Shown piece by piece: positions 44,206 to 51,779 of a stretch of DNA of 64,000 bases. Where the stretch lies: positions 1 through 64,000 of the forward strand of contig CALHYX010000014.1 of assembly GCA_938041035.1 (NCBI GenBank). The letters run 5' to 3'. Source of the stretch: an uncultured Acidimicrobiales bacterium (GTDB lineage: Bacteria; Actinomycetota; Acidimicrobiia; Acidimicrobiales; SHLQ01). The notes below the pieces were generated by a model that had not been told where the DNA came from, searched no databases, and saw only the letters and a list, made by a program, of their open reading frames with translations. Each line of letters begins with the position of its first letter. Position 1 is the stretch's first letter. Made by a program: the position numbers and the translations under genes.

Positions 44206-45123
44206 ATGAACACGGCGATCGAGGTGTCGAACCTGGTGAAGGACTACGACGGCTTCCGCGCGGTCGATGGACTGAGCTTCTCGGTCGACCCCGGCGAGGT
44301 GGTCGCCATCCTGGGCCCCAACGGTGCCGGCAAGACCACCACCGTGGAGATTCTCGAAGGGCATCGAGTGGCGACGTCCGGCGTGGTTTCGGTCCTCGGT
44401 CTCGATCCCGCCTCGGCGGGCCGGGCCTTTCGCGAACGCATCGGCATCGTGTTGCAGTCGACCGGCATCGAGGAGGTGCTCACCCCCCGTGAGGCGCTCG
44501 AGACCTACGGCCATGCGTATCCGAGCCGCCTCGCCCCCGACGCGGTGTTGGAGCTGGTTGGACTCACCGACGAGGCCGACACCCGTATTCAGGCCCTGTC
44601 GGGTGGTCAGCAGCGTCGCGTCGACCTGGCGCTCGGTCTGGTGGGCGATCCCGACCTGTTGTTTCTCGACGAACCAACCACCGGCTTTGACCCGGCGGCT
44701 CGGCGTCGCTCGTGGGAACTCATCGAGAACCTGACCGGCCTGGGAAAGACGGTACTGCTCACCACGCACTACCTCGACGAGGCGGAACAGCTCGCCGACC
44801 GGGTCGTGGTGATCGCCGGCGGGTCGCTCGTCGCTCAGGGGACGCCGGCAGAACTTCGCGCCGACCTGGGCGGGGCGACCACCATTTCGTTCCGCATCCC
44901 GACGGGCGATGACCCCGTCGACGAATTGCTCGGCGCCGTCACCGGTGAGGTCAAGGGTCGCAACGGTCGGCTCGAGATTCGTACGACGAGTCCCACCGCG
45001 GACCTGCATACCGTCACCGGGTGGGCCGTGCAGCGCTCGTTCGAGCTGGTCGAACTGGCCGTCGCCCCCGCCTCGCTCGAAGATGTCTATCTGGATCTCG
45101 TCGGTGACGGCGGCGGGCGATGA
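44206..45123 (+). CDS. ABC-2 exporter ATP-binding protein (DrrA-like)
   Basis: 305 residues. Intact Walker A GPNGAGKTTT, signature LSGGQQRRVDLALGLVG, Walker B LLFLDEPTTGFDP, and H-loop LTTHYLDEAEQLAD, the last being typical of drug-type DrrA ATPases. A C-terminal tail (TISFRIPTGDDPVDELLG...) is the usual ABC-2 accessory domain. The stop overlaps the permease start (ATGA). It is a second ABC-2 system, distinct in sequence from that at 12174-14155; the cargo is unknown. Confidence 0.93.
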   Translation: MNTAIEVSNLVKDYDGFRAVDGLSFSVDPGEVVAILGPNGAGKTTTVEILEGHRVATSGVVSVLGLDPASAGRAFRERIGIVLQSTGIEEVLTPREALETYGHAYPSRLAPDAVLELVGLTDEADTRIQALSGGQQRRVDLALGLVGDPDLLFLDEPTTGFDPAARRRSWELIENLTGLGKTVLLTTHYLDEAEQLADRVVVIAGGSLVAQGTPAELRADLGGATTISFRIPTGDDPVDELLGAVTGEVKGRNGRLEIRTTSPTADLHTVTGWAVQRSFELVELAVAPASLEDVYLDLVGDGGGR

Positions 45124-45938
45124 GCGCCGGCACCGGTGGGCCCGGCCTGGTGTTGTCACAGTTTCGTCTGCACAACCGGGTGTTCTGGCGAACGCCGATC
45201 TCGGCCTTTTTCACCCTGATCTTTCCGCTGCTGCTGCTCGTGCTCTTCGGCGCCCTCTTTGGCGACATCGAGATCGACGGCGGCGAGGCAATCGCCGCCC
45301 AGTTTTACGCCCCGGCCCTCGCGGTGTTTGCGGCGGCATCGGCCACCTACACCAACATTGCCATGAGCACGACGATCAGCCGGGATGACGGCACGCTCAA
45401 GCGCTGGCGGGGTACCCCGCTGCCGCCGTGGGTGTATCTGGCGGGCGCGACGCTCTCCGCGCTCGGTGTGGCGTTGGTGGCCGTCGTGGTGATGATGGCG
45501 GTCGGCGTGGTTGCGTTCGGCGTCGAGATCGATGTCGCGAAACTGCCGGCCGCGGCCGTGGCCTTCGCAGTCGGCGTCTGCAGCTTTGCTGCGCTCGGCT
45601 TGGCGCTCTCGGCCCTGGTGAAAACGGCGGCCAACGCCACCACCGCCGCTCAGGTGACGCTGTTGCCGATGGCGTTCGTGTCCGATGTGTTCATCCGGCT
45701 CGAGGATCCGCCCCGGTGGATGGGGCTCATCGGCGACGTGTTGCCGTTGAAGGGCTTTGCCGTCGCCTTCGGGTCGGCGTTCAACCCCTTCGTCGACGCT
45801 CCCGGATTTCGCTGGGGTCGCCTCGCCGTCGTCGCCGCGTGGGGAATCGCCGGCGCGGTCGTCGCCATCACCCGATTCGGTTGGGAGCCGAGTGTGAACG
45901 CCGGTCGAAACCGCCGCGGACGGCGGGCTCGGAGTTGA
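45120..45938 (+). CDS. ABC-2 exporter permease (DrrB-like)
   Basis: 272 residues from ATG at 45120. Six helices are visible, beginning with FFTLIFPLLLLVLFGALFG. The others are a region with YAPALAVFAAASATYTNIAM, LAGATLSALGVALVAVVVMMAVGVVAF, AAVAFAVGVCSFAALGLALSALV, VTLLPMAFVSDVFI and a last one near the C-terminus. The loop TTISRDDGTLKRWRGTPLPPWVYLAG is the conserved ABC-2 segment (LKR-rGTPLP). It pairs with the preceding ATPase. Substrate not predictable. Confidence 0.92.
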   Translation: MSAGTGGPGLVLSQFRLHNRVFWRTPISAFFTLIFPLLLLVLFGALFGDIEIDGGEAIAAQFYAPALAVFAAASATYTNIAMSTTISRDDGTLKRWRGTPLPPWVYLAGATLSALGVALVAVVVMMAVGVVAFGVEIDVAKLPAAAVAFAVGVCSFAALGLALSALVKTAANATTAAQVTLLPMAFVSDVFIRLEDPPRWMGLIGDVLPLKGFAVAFGSAFNPFVDAPGFRWGRLAVVAAWGIAGAVVAITRFGWEPSVNAGRNRRGRRARS

Positions 45939-45945
45939 GCGGTTT

Positions 45946-46746
45946 CTAGGCGTCGTCCTCGTCGGCCGGCTGTTCCGACCGGGTCAGCGCGATGGTCGAC
46001 TCGATGACCTTGGAGTTGGGCACCATCACCGGTGGGCCCGCATCGAGGGCGATCTCGATGGCGGTCGAATGAAGGTCGACCACGCTGCCCTGCACGGGGC
46101 CAACCGAGACGATGTCGCCGGGCTTCACCATGCGGCGAAGGGCGCGCCCGGCCGCGAGTTCGCTCGCCACCGAGCGACTACCCAGGCCGACCATGAGGGC
46201 GGCGGCGAGCGCCACCCCGAAGAACAGTGATGCGGCGGCGATGGTGAGGATGGTGGTGTCGACGCCGAGCTGGCTGGCGGCGATCAGGCCGGCGAAGCCG
46301 AGGATGGTGGCCCGCAGGACCATCGGCACGCGCGCCCGCATCGAGGCCGATGCCTGACCCAGGCTGCGTTCGACCACGGCGCCGAGGAGTTCGCTGACGA
46401 CGTTGGCGCCGATCAACACGATGGCGGCGGACAACGCACGCGGGATGTAGTTGACGAAGTCGTCGAGCAGGGTGTCGAGGTTGTCCGGCTTGATGAAGCC
46501 GAGAGCGGTGATGAGCCCGACGATGACGAAGATGGCGAAGACCAACGAGGAAATGGCCTTGGCAACAGCTCGAATGGCCTCGGGAGACTTTGGCCGGGAC
46601 AGGAATCCCTGCACGATTCGCGAGGCGATGGCGCCCAGGATGAAGCCGGCGACGAGCGCGATGGCAGCGCCGATCCAGTCTCCTCCACTGATGGAATCGC
46701 CGGAGGCGGCTGCCTCGGATTGCAGAAATGCCAGCGTTGCGGACAT
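45946..46746 (-). CDS. Small mechanosensitive channel (MscS-like)
   Basis: 266 residues from ATG at 46746, behind AAGGGAAC; the longer frame upstream is not preferred. Several helices (IGAAIALVAGFILGAIASRI, AISSLVFAIFVIVGLITALGFI, LSAAIVLIGANVVSELLGAVV, VLRATILGFAGLIAASQLG, AAASLFFGVALAAALMVGLGSRSVASE) include the Ala/Gly-rich pore helix. They lead to a short beta domain (MVKPGDIVSVGPVQGSVVDLHSTAIEI, VMVPNSKVIES) as in MscS. It should open under membrane tension and lose solutes on osmotic downshift. The C-terminal cage domain is shortened. The sigma/anti-sigma genes lie upstream on the same strand. Confidence 0.85.
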   Translation of the reverse strand: MSATLAFLQSEAAASGDSISGGDWIGAAIALVAGFILGAIASRIVQGFLSRPKSPEAIRAVAKAISSLVFAIFVIVGLITALGFIKPDNLDTLLDDFVNYIPRALSAAIVLIGANVVSELLGAVVERSLGQASASMRARVPMVLRATILGFAGLIAASQLGVDTTILTIAAASLFFGVALAAALMVGLGSRSVASELAAGRALRRMVKPGDIVSVGPVQGSVVDLHSTAIEIALDAGPPVMVPNSKVIESTIALTRSEQPADEDDA

Positions 46747-46936
46747 AGATGTTCCCTTGGCCAACTTGGCGGAATTCGGCCCTGCGACAGGATAGTCACA
46801 CGTGGGGTCGACGCGACGCATGACGGCCGCGCAGACTCCCGTCCTCCATCGGCCCCGACACAGGCGTCATAAGGGTTTTTGCCCGCTGATGGTTGCCGGG
46901 ACCGATCGATTCGGGCCCGAAGTGCAATCCGTCCGG

Positions 46937-47248
46937 CTAGTCCGAAGGGGGTTCGCGCACGATCAACCGCGTCGTTTCGATGGGAAGGCCCAACATGCCG
47001 CCGAGGAGGCGCAGGTCGGCGCGATCGCGCAGCTTGGAGTTGATGCCGTCGCTCAACCGGGGCACGAGGTCGACCGGTGGGGCGAGCACCTGGCTCAACA
47101 GTTCTCCCATGGCCGGGCTCGGTTCCGCGAGGTCTTCGACCCGACCCGCACAGCGCAGGCAGGTACCGATGTGTTCGTCGAGCGACGCGGGTCCGCCGGT
47201 GTCGAGCCATTCGCGAAGGGTGCGGCGGCTGGGGTGACGCAGGTTCAT
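46937..47248 (-). CDS. Zinc-finger anti-sigma factor, soluble
   Basis: 103 residues from ATG at 47248, chosen because it overlaps the sigma stop (ATGA); a GTG nine bases upstream is the alternative. A HxxxCxxC anti-sigma zinc motif is visible (EHIGTCLRC), preceded by RRTLREWLDTGGPASL. No membrane helix follows, so it is cytoplasmic, unlike the anti-sigma at 39142. The remaining 60 residues contain LLGGMLGLPIETTRLIV. It presumably controls the overlapping ECF sigma factor by a soluble signal such as redox state or a metal (inference). Confidence 0.8.
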   Translation of the reverse strand: MNLRHPSRRTLREWLDTGGPASLDEHIGTCLRCAGRVEDLAEPSPAMGELLSQVLAPPVDLVPRLSDGINSKLRDRADLRLLGGMLGLPIETTRLIVREPPSD

Positions 47249-48033
47249 TGCCGCCACCCCTCGAGGGCGTCGGAGAGCACGCGTCGCGCCCGGAGGAGCC
47301 GGGTCTTGACCGTGGGAAGCGGCACATCGAGCACTTCGGCGATCTCGTCGTAGCTCATGTGTTCGATCTCGCGCAGCACCACGATGCTGCGGGAGAGATC
47401 ATCGAGCCGTTCGAGCGCACTCTCGAAGGCGGTCAGCGCCAACTTGTCCTCGACGCCGCGCTCCACCGTGCGCAGGTTGGCGCGGTCGGGTAGCTCGTCG
47501 GGTTCGCGAAGTTCCTCGCGACGGGTGCGCAATACCGACACCGCGGTGTTGTGGGTGATCCGCAGCACCCAGTTGCGCAGCGGGGAGTCGCCGCGGAAGG
47601 TGGGAAGCGCCGTCCAGGCCTTCAACAACGCGTCCTGGGAGATGTCTTCGGCCAACACGGCATCGCGCACGACGGACAGGGCGACCCGGTACACCGCCTC
47701 GGAGTGGTCTTCGACCAGGGCCTGGAGCTGCATGGCGGGGTCGCAGGCCAGAATTTCCTCGGAGGTGCGAGGTCGGTCGAGAGGGGCGGCTGAGCGGCGT
47801 CGACCGGGGCGGCCCGTTTCGGTGGTAGCTCGGTCCATACGCAGCAGCGGGCCGACGATGACCTGCTCCCAGCGGTGGGCGGTGCGGCCCCAGCGTTCGC
47901 GCAATATTTCTTTTAGGCGCGGCTCCTTGAGGCGCGGCTCGTTGAGACGCGGGCGCGTTGGCAGTGGTAGCGCCGGCGACCCGAACGGGTCGCCGTTCCA
48001 GGGCACGGATGCGCCCACAGCGGTGGCTGCCAT
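47245..48033 (-). CDS. ECF RNA polymerase sigma factor (second)
   Basis: 262 residues from ATG at 48033. Region 2 (VEDHSEAVYRVALSVVRDAVLAEDISQDALLKAW, LRNWVLRITHNTAVSVLR) and region 4 (LDDLSRSIVVLREIEHMSYDEIAEVLDVPLPTVKTRLLRAR) are intact and typical of SigR/RpoE-like ECFs. The N-terminal 65-110 residues are low-complexity with a short RLNEP/RLKEP repeat, so a start at 47838 (197 residues) is also possible. A promoter-like motif 27 bases before 48033 is repeated in mirror image before the divergent gene. The gene overlaps its anti-sigma gene. Confidence 0.85.
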   Translation of the reverse strand: MAATAVGASVPWNGDPFGSPALPLPTRPRLNEPRLKEPRLKEILRERWGRTAHRWEQVIVGPLLRMDRATTETGRPGRRRSAAPLDRPRTSEEILACDPAMQLQALVEDHSEAVYRVALSVVRDAVLAEDISQDALLKAWTALPTFRGDSPLRNWVLRITHNTAVSVLRTRREELREPDELPDRANLRTVERGVEDKLALTAFESALERLDDLSRSIVVLREIEHMSYDEIAEVLDVPLPTVKTRLLRARRVLSDALEGWRQ

Positions 48034-48059
48034 GAAACCAAGACGCCCGGCAGCGAAAA

Positions 48060-48083
48060 AAGTCGCGAACTTTCTCAGAAATC
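48060..48083 (-). promoter_or_regulatory. Promoter-like motif before the ECF sigma gene (mirrored copy A)
   Basis: Read on the minus strand this 24-base stretch begins GATTTCTGAGAAAG and ends CGCGACTT. It matches, with small gaps, the motif at 48235-48260 before the divergent gene. It lies 27 bases before the sigma-factor start. A shared motif on both sides suggests control by one regulator, perhaps the sigma factor itself. Confidence 0.5.
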
Positions 48084-48234
48084 TCACTCGCTGGGTTCCC
48101 GCCCGAGGTCGTGGTTCTTCAGTATGTAACGGAGTATGTACCGGTCTGCGCGCCGAAACCCGGGCCAAATTTCAGCGAAAAGCATCGAAAGTAACGGAAA
48201 TCTGTAGTCGGTCGGGGTTTTCGGCAGAAATCAC

Positions 48235-48260
48235 GATTTCTTGAGAAATTTCCGCGACTT
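48235..48260 (+). promoter_or_regulatory. Promoter-like motif before the membrane-protein gene (mirrored copy B)
   Basis: The motif begins GATTTCTTGAGAAA and ends CGCGACTT, 50 bases before the start at 48311. Its first half is also the right arm of a perfect 7-2-7 palindrome, AGAAATC-AC-GATTTCT, at 48226-48241. The whole 277-base space is lower in GC than its surroundings, as promoter regions are. Confidence 0.5.
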
Positions 48261-48310
48261 CTTCGCCCAGCCGTGCGTCAACCCTGTGAACCAACGAAGC
48301 AGGAGTTCAC

Positions 48311-48994
48311 ATGGTTATTGGAATCGACATTGGCTCGAGCATCGAGGAGGCGCTCACGGACGTAGCCACGTTCGTGCCTCTGCTGATCTTTGCGCTCGTA
48401 GTCCTCGTGGTCGGGTGGTTCATCGCCCGACTCATCCGCAAGCTCTTCCACACCCTCTTGAAGCGGGTGAACTTCGACGGCATCGTCGATCGGAGCGGTC
48501 TCGGTGGCTACATCGAACGGGCCGGTTTCCCCGACTCGGGCGCCCTGGTCGCCAAGATCGTCTACTACTTCATCATGTTGATCGTCCTCCAGTTGGCGAT
48601 CTCGGTGTTTGGTGACAGCCCGGTGCAGGAAGTCTTCAACGAGTTCGTCGCCTTCATTCCCAAGCTGATCGTCGCCCTCATCATCATCGTGTTGACCGGC
48701 GCCATCGCCAATGTGGTGAAGGACCTGGTCGCCCCCTCGGTCGCCCACCTCTCCTTCGGCGCCACGCTGGTGACCGCCGTCGGCGCCCTCATCTGGTTCA
48801 TCGGTGGCTTCGCAGCCCTCGACCAGCTGCAGGTCGCCCAGGACATCGTCGACACGCTCTTTGAGTACAGCGTCGGCGCACTCTTCCTCATCCTGGTGAT
48901 CAAGTTCGGCATCGGTGGCATCTGGGCCGCCCGCGACCGCTTCTGGCCAGGCGTGTACGACAAGCTGGACGGGGAGCGCAAGACGACCGCCTAG
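48311..48994 (+). CDS. Membrane protein with conserved TM-helix repeats (CmpX-like)
   Basis: 227 residues, ATG behind AGGAGTTCAC. Five or so helices are arranged in repeats typical of the conserved TM-helix family (PF05552). The first is VPLLIFALVVLVVGWFIARLIRKLF, then IVYYFIMLIVLQLAISVFG, IPKLIVALIIIVLTGAIANVV, VTAVGALIWFIGGFAALDQL and a last one near SVGALFLILVIKFGIGGIWAA. Relatives such as CmpX are membrane proteins related to small mechanosensitive channels but lacking the MscS beta domain. It is divergent from an ECF sigma factor whose promoter-like motif it shares, and an MscS gene lies nearby, so an envelope or osmotic stress role is likely (inference). Confidence 0.78.
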   Translation: MVIGIDIGSSIEEALTDVATFVPLLIFALVVLVVGWFIARLIRKLFHTLLKRVNFDGIVDRSGLGGYIERAGFPDSGALVAKIVYYFIMLIVLQLAISVFGDSPVQEVFNEFVAFIPKLIVALIIIVLTGAIANVVKDLVAPSVAHLSFGATLVTAVGALIWFIGGFAALDQLQVAQDIVDTLFEYSVGALFLILVIKFGIGGIWAARDRFWPGVYDKLDGERKTTA

Positions 48995-49000
48995 AACAAA

Positions 49001-49105
49001 GCCGCCACATCGTCCTATCCCGCCTTGGGCGATGTGGTTTCCCGGAGGAGGGCATCCCGCCGCCTATTTCTCCGGACCGCTGGGGACACCTTCGGGTGTC
49101 CCCAG
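49001..49105. repeat. Structured direct repeat, copy 1
   Basis: Contains two hairpins. Hairpin A pairs CCACATCGTCC (49005-49015) with GGGCGATGTGG (49027-49037). Hairpin B is a perfect 11-bp stem (49080-49090 with 49095-49105) closed by TTCG. The second copy starts 12 bases later. Plus-strand RNA would have the very stable C(UUCG)G loop. Confidence 0.9.
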
Positions 49106-49117
49106 CAAGCTCGCAAG

Positions 49118-49225
49118 GCCGCCACATCGTCCTATCCCGCCTTGGACGATGTGGTTTCCCGGAGGAGGGCATCCCGCCGCCTTATTCTCCGGAACAGCTG
49201 GGAGGCACCTTCGGGTGTCTCCCAG
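49118..49225. repeat. Structured direct repeat, copy 2
   Basis: About 105 bases match copy 1. Hairpin A is now a perfect 11-bp stem (49122-49132 with 49144-49154), while in copy 1 it has one G-T pair. Hairpin B keeps its TTCG loop but several stem bases have changed on both sides together (CTGGGAGGCACC with GGTGTCTCCCAG), which points to selection on the fold. Confidence 0.9.
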
Positions 49226-49235
49226 CTTCATTTTT
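49196..49235 (+). terminator. Terminator-like end of the structured repeat
   Basis: Hairpin B of copy 2 extends to about 14 bp (AGCTGGG to CCCAGCT), and TTTTT follows at 49231-49235. On the plus strand this fits an intrinsic terminator for the membrane-protein gene ending at 48994. Confidence 0.6.
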
Positions 49236-49271
49236 GGGGCGCGGTTCCTCGGCCGAGCCCGAGGAGCAGGC

Positions 49272-50021
49272 TCAGCCGAGATCGATCTGGCGGAACAGTT
49301 CGGCGGCGCTGAGCCCGACCGGCTCGCCGGCCTCGGCCAGTTCGGCCCCGATCCGGGCGGCGAAGGCGGCCTGCTCGGTCGCGTCGGCCTCGTCGCTGAT
49401 CTCCATCGTGGTCTCGAACTGGCTGACGTGAGCCAACAGGGCGGCGACCTTGGCGTCGGCGAATCCGGTGACGTCGACCGCGACATCGGGTTCCTCGCTC
49501 TCGAAGAGGAGGAGTCGGTCCGGGCGGTGATGGGCGATCCCGTGCTCGGGAAAGAAGTGGGGGTCCCGGGCGGCGACGACACCGTCGACGGCGAGAAAAC
49601 CGGCGTTGCGGTGGTCGGGGTGCAGCCGCCACCGGCGCCAGGGGTCGTGGCCGAACACCACCGCGGGTCGGAGTTCACGGATGATCCGGGCCACCGCGCT
49701 GCGGTTGGCGAGATCGGCCTCGAGTTCGCCGTCAACCCGATCGAGAAATCGCACCTCGCCGGTGGCGCCAAGGGCTCGGGCGGCCGCTCGCTGTTCGTCG
49801 CGTCGTCGGGCGATCAGCGCCTCGGTGTCGGCGTTGACGTCCCAGGTGCCCTTGGCCCCATCGGTGCAGATCAGGTGATGCACCACGCACCCCGCGGCCG
49901 CCCAGCGGGCGAGGGTGGCGCCGCATTGAAACTCCACGTCGTCGGGATGCGCCGCAATGGCCAGCGCGGACGCTGGTGTCGAGTCATCGATGCGGATGGG
50001 AGAAGAGGCCGGGGTGCTCAT
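49272..50021 (-). CDS. PIG-L family N-acetylglucosaminyl deacetylase
   Basis: 249 residues from ATG at 50021, overlapping the stop of the guanylyltransferase gene. The metal-binding AHPDDVEF motif lies near residue 22, and the family blocks FGHDPWRRWRLHPDHRNAG (the later HPDH) and HFFPEHGIAHHRPDRLLLF are present. This zinc family removes acetyl groups from GlcNAc-containing small molecules, including MshB for mycothiol and Mca. The exact substrate cannot be chosen from sequence. Its coupling to an F420-pathway gene may only be genomic convenience. Confidence 0.88.
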   Translation of the reverse strand: MSTPASSPIRIDDSTPASALAIAAHPDDVEFQCGATLARWAAAGCVVHHLICTDGAKGTWDVNADTEALIARRRDEQRAAARALGATGEVRFLDRVDGELEADLANRSAVARIIRELRPAVVFGHDPWRRWRLHPDHRNAGFLAVDGVVAARDPHFFPEHGIAHHRPDRLLLFESEEPDVAVDVTGFADAKVAALLAHVSQFETTMEISDEADATEQAAFAARIGAELAEAGEPVGLSAAELFRQIDLG

Positions 50022-50680
50022 GAGTCCTGGGGTTGGGTTTTGGCCGCGACCAGGGCTCGCGCCCGGTCGAGCATGTCGTCGGTGAGGTCGTCGGCGGTGT
50101 CCACATCCCACGCCAGGGTGGGTTCGTCGAGCACCCGCAGCGCCAGGCCGAGTCGCTCCGTCTCGTCGACGTGGCGATGAAACGACCCGGGTCCGTACGC
50201 AAAGCGGAAGCCGGCCCGGGTGGGGACACTGAGAACGTTGTTGCCGTCGCCATGCCGGTCGGGCACCACGGTGACGCCATCGAAACCATCGGCCAACCCG
50301 AGATCGGTGGCGAAGGGCAGGTCGGCGTGGGCGACGATGACGCGTTCGACCCCCTCGGTGGCGAGCCGGGCCACGCCGTGGGCGACGGCGTCGTTGAGCC
50401 CCTGCGCCGGCCGCCACAGCATCTGGGCTCCCTGGCGATCCGCCCAGGTCGCCACGCCCGGGTCATCGGTCACCACCATGACCGGCATCGCTCCCGCGGC
50501 GGCGATCACCTTCGTCGCCAGATACTCGGCCAGCGCGGCCCGGTCGGCGGGGGCGAGAACCGCCGACAACCGTTCCTTCGCTCGGGAGAACGCTTTGACC
50601 GGCACCAAGACCGTCGGCAGGCGACGGGGCGGTGGGTCGGCCGCCACCGGGGCTGGGTCGACAGATGCGGAGTCGGTCAT
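50018..50680 (-). CDS. fbiD: Phosphoenolpyruvate/2-phospho-L-lactate guanylyltransferase (F420 biosynthesis)
   Basis: 220 residues. A proline-rich leader of about 20 residues precedes the nucleotidyltransferase domain: VPVKAFSRAKERLSAVL (GTP-binding start), VVTDDPGVATWADRQG, RVIVAHADLPFATDL (metal-binding Asp), VVPDRHGDGNNVLSV, and the C-terminal FAYGPGSFHRHVDE. This is the FbiD/CofC family, which activates phosphoenolpyruvate (in actinobacteria) or phospholactate with GTP as the first step of coenzyme F420 assembly. No other F420 gene is in the window. The cell should therefore use F420-dependent redox enzymes. Confidence 0.92.
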   Translation of the reverse strand: MTDSASVDPAPVAADPPPRRLPTVLVPVKAFSRAKERLSAVLAPADRAALAEYLATKVIAAAGAMPVMVVTDDPGVATWADRQGAQMLWRPAQGLNDAVAHGVARLATEGVERVIVAHADLPFATDLGLADGFDGVTVVPDRHGDGNNVLSVPTRAGFRFAYGPGSFHRHVDETERLGLALRVLDEPTLAWDVDTADDLTDDMLDRARALVAAKTQPQDS

Positions 50681-50783
50681 GGGAACAGGGCTGGTCCGGA
50701 AGCGGTTGCGGCGATCGGTGACCGTCGAGATCGGACGGTCGCCGTGGAGGCGAGTCTACGAGCGGTCTTCTAGGGTTGGGCCC

Positions 50784-51779
50784 ATGGACATTCGTGTGGG
50801 GGTACTCGGCGCCGGCTCGTGGGGCACGACGGTGGCCCATCTGGCCGCTCACAACACACCGACGACGCTGTGGGCTCGGGACCCGGCGGTCGCCGAGGAG
50901 ATCGACCAGCAGCATGTGAACGGCCGATACCTGCCTGATCGGCCGCTGCACCCCAACCTGCGCGCGTCGTCGTCGCTCGAAGAGACCGTGGCCAACGCCG
51001 ACCTCCTGGTCATGGGCGTGCCCAGCCACTGCTTTCGCCAAACCCTCGTCGACGCCAAACCCTCGGTGCGGCCCTGGGTCCCGGTCGTGAGCCTGTCGAA
51101 GGGCCTGGAGCAGGGGACGAAGAAGCGGATGACCGAGGTCATCGACGAGGTGCTGCCCGGCCACCCGGTCGGCGTGCTCACCGGCCCGAACCTGGCCAAG
51201 GAGATCCTCGACGGCCAGGCTGCGGCCGCCGTCGTCGCCATGACCGACCCCGGCATTGCCGAGCGGTTGCAGAGCGTGTTCTCCACCGAGTTGTTTCGGG
51301 TGTACACCAACGACGACGTCATCGGCTCCGAACTGGCCGGTGCGCTGAAGAACGTCATCGCCCTCGCCGCCGGTATGGCCGACGGGCTCGGCACCGGCAA
51401 CAACACCCGGGCCGCGGTGATCACCCGCGGGTTGGCCGAACTCACCCGGCTCGGCACGGCGATGGGTGGCGACCCCACCACGTTTGCCGGCCTCGCCGGG
51501 ATGGGCGACCTCGTGGCCACGTGCATCAGCCCCCAGAGCCGCAACCGCCACGTGGGCGAGGAACTCGGCCGCGGCAAGACCCTCGAGCAGATCATCGAGG
51601 AGATGAACCAGGTGGCCGAGGGGGTCAAGACGGTGCGCGTGGTACTCGATCTGGCCGAGGAGTTCGGGGTCGAGATGCCGATCGCGGCGGAAATGCATGC
51701 CGTGATCGAGCAGGGTCGCCCCGCCACGGAGGCCTATCGCGGGCTTCTGCGCCGCCAGATCGGGCACGAACGAGATTGA
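50784..51779 (+). CDS. gpsA: Glycerol-3-phosphate dehydrogenase [NAD(P)+]
   Basis: 331 residues from ATG at 50784; the longer frame upstream is inside the convergent region and not used. The NAD-binding GAGSWGTTVAHLAA, the substrate loop LSKGLEQGTKKRMTEV, GPNLAKEI, the catalytic Lys in GALKNVIALAAGMADGLGTGNNTRAA, and GLAGMGDLVATC are all intact. The enzyme reduces dihydroxyacetone phosphate to glycerol-3-phosphate for phospholipid synthesis. It is the first gene of an overlapping trio (TTGA, GTGA) with an unrecognised protein and RNase HII. Confidence 0.96.
   Translation: MDIRVGVLGAGSWGTTVAHLAAHNTPTTLWARDPAVAEEIDQQHVNGRYLPDRPLHPNLRASSSLEETVANADLLVMGVPSHCFRQTLVDAKPSVRPWVPVVSLSKGLEQGTKKRMTEVIDEVLPGHPVGVLTGPNLAKEILDGQAAAAVVAMTDPGIAERLQSVFSTELFRVYTNDDVIGSELAGALKNVIALAAGMADGLGTGNNTRAAVITRGLAELTRLGTAMGGDPTTFAGLAGMGDLVATCISPQSRNRHVGEELGRGKTLEQIIEEMNQVAEGVKTVRVVLDLAEEFGVEMPIAAEMHAVIEQGRPATEAYRGLLRRQIGHERD

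Noticed and set aside
47839-48033. Low-complexity N-terminal extension of the second ECF sigma factor
   Set aside because: Not fully rejected. I kept the longer form because its codons mostly end in G or C and the promoter-like motif lies upstream of 48033. A start at 47838 gives a more usual ECF length.
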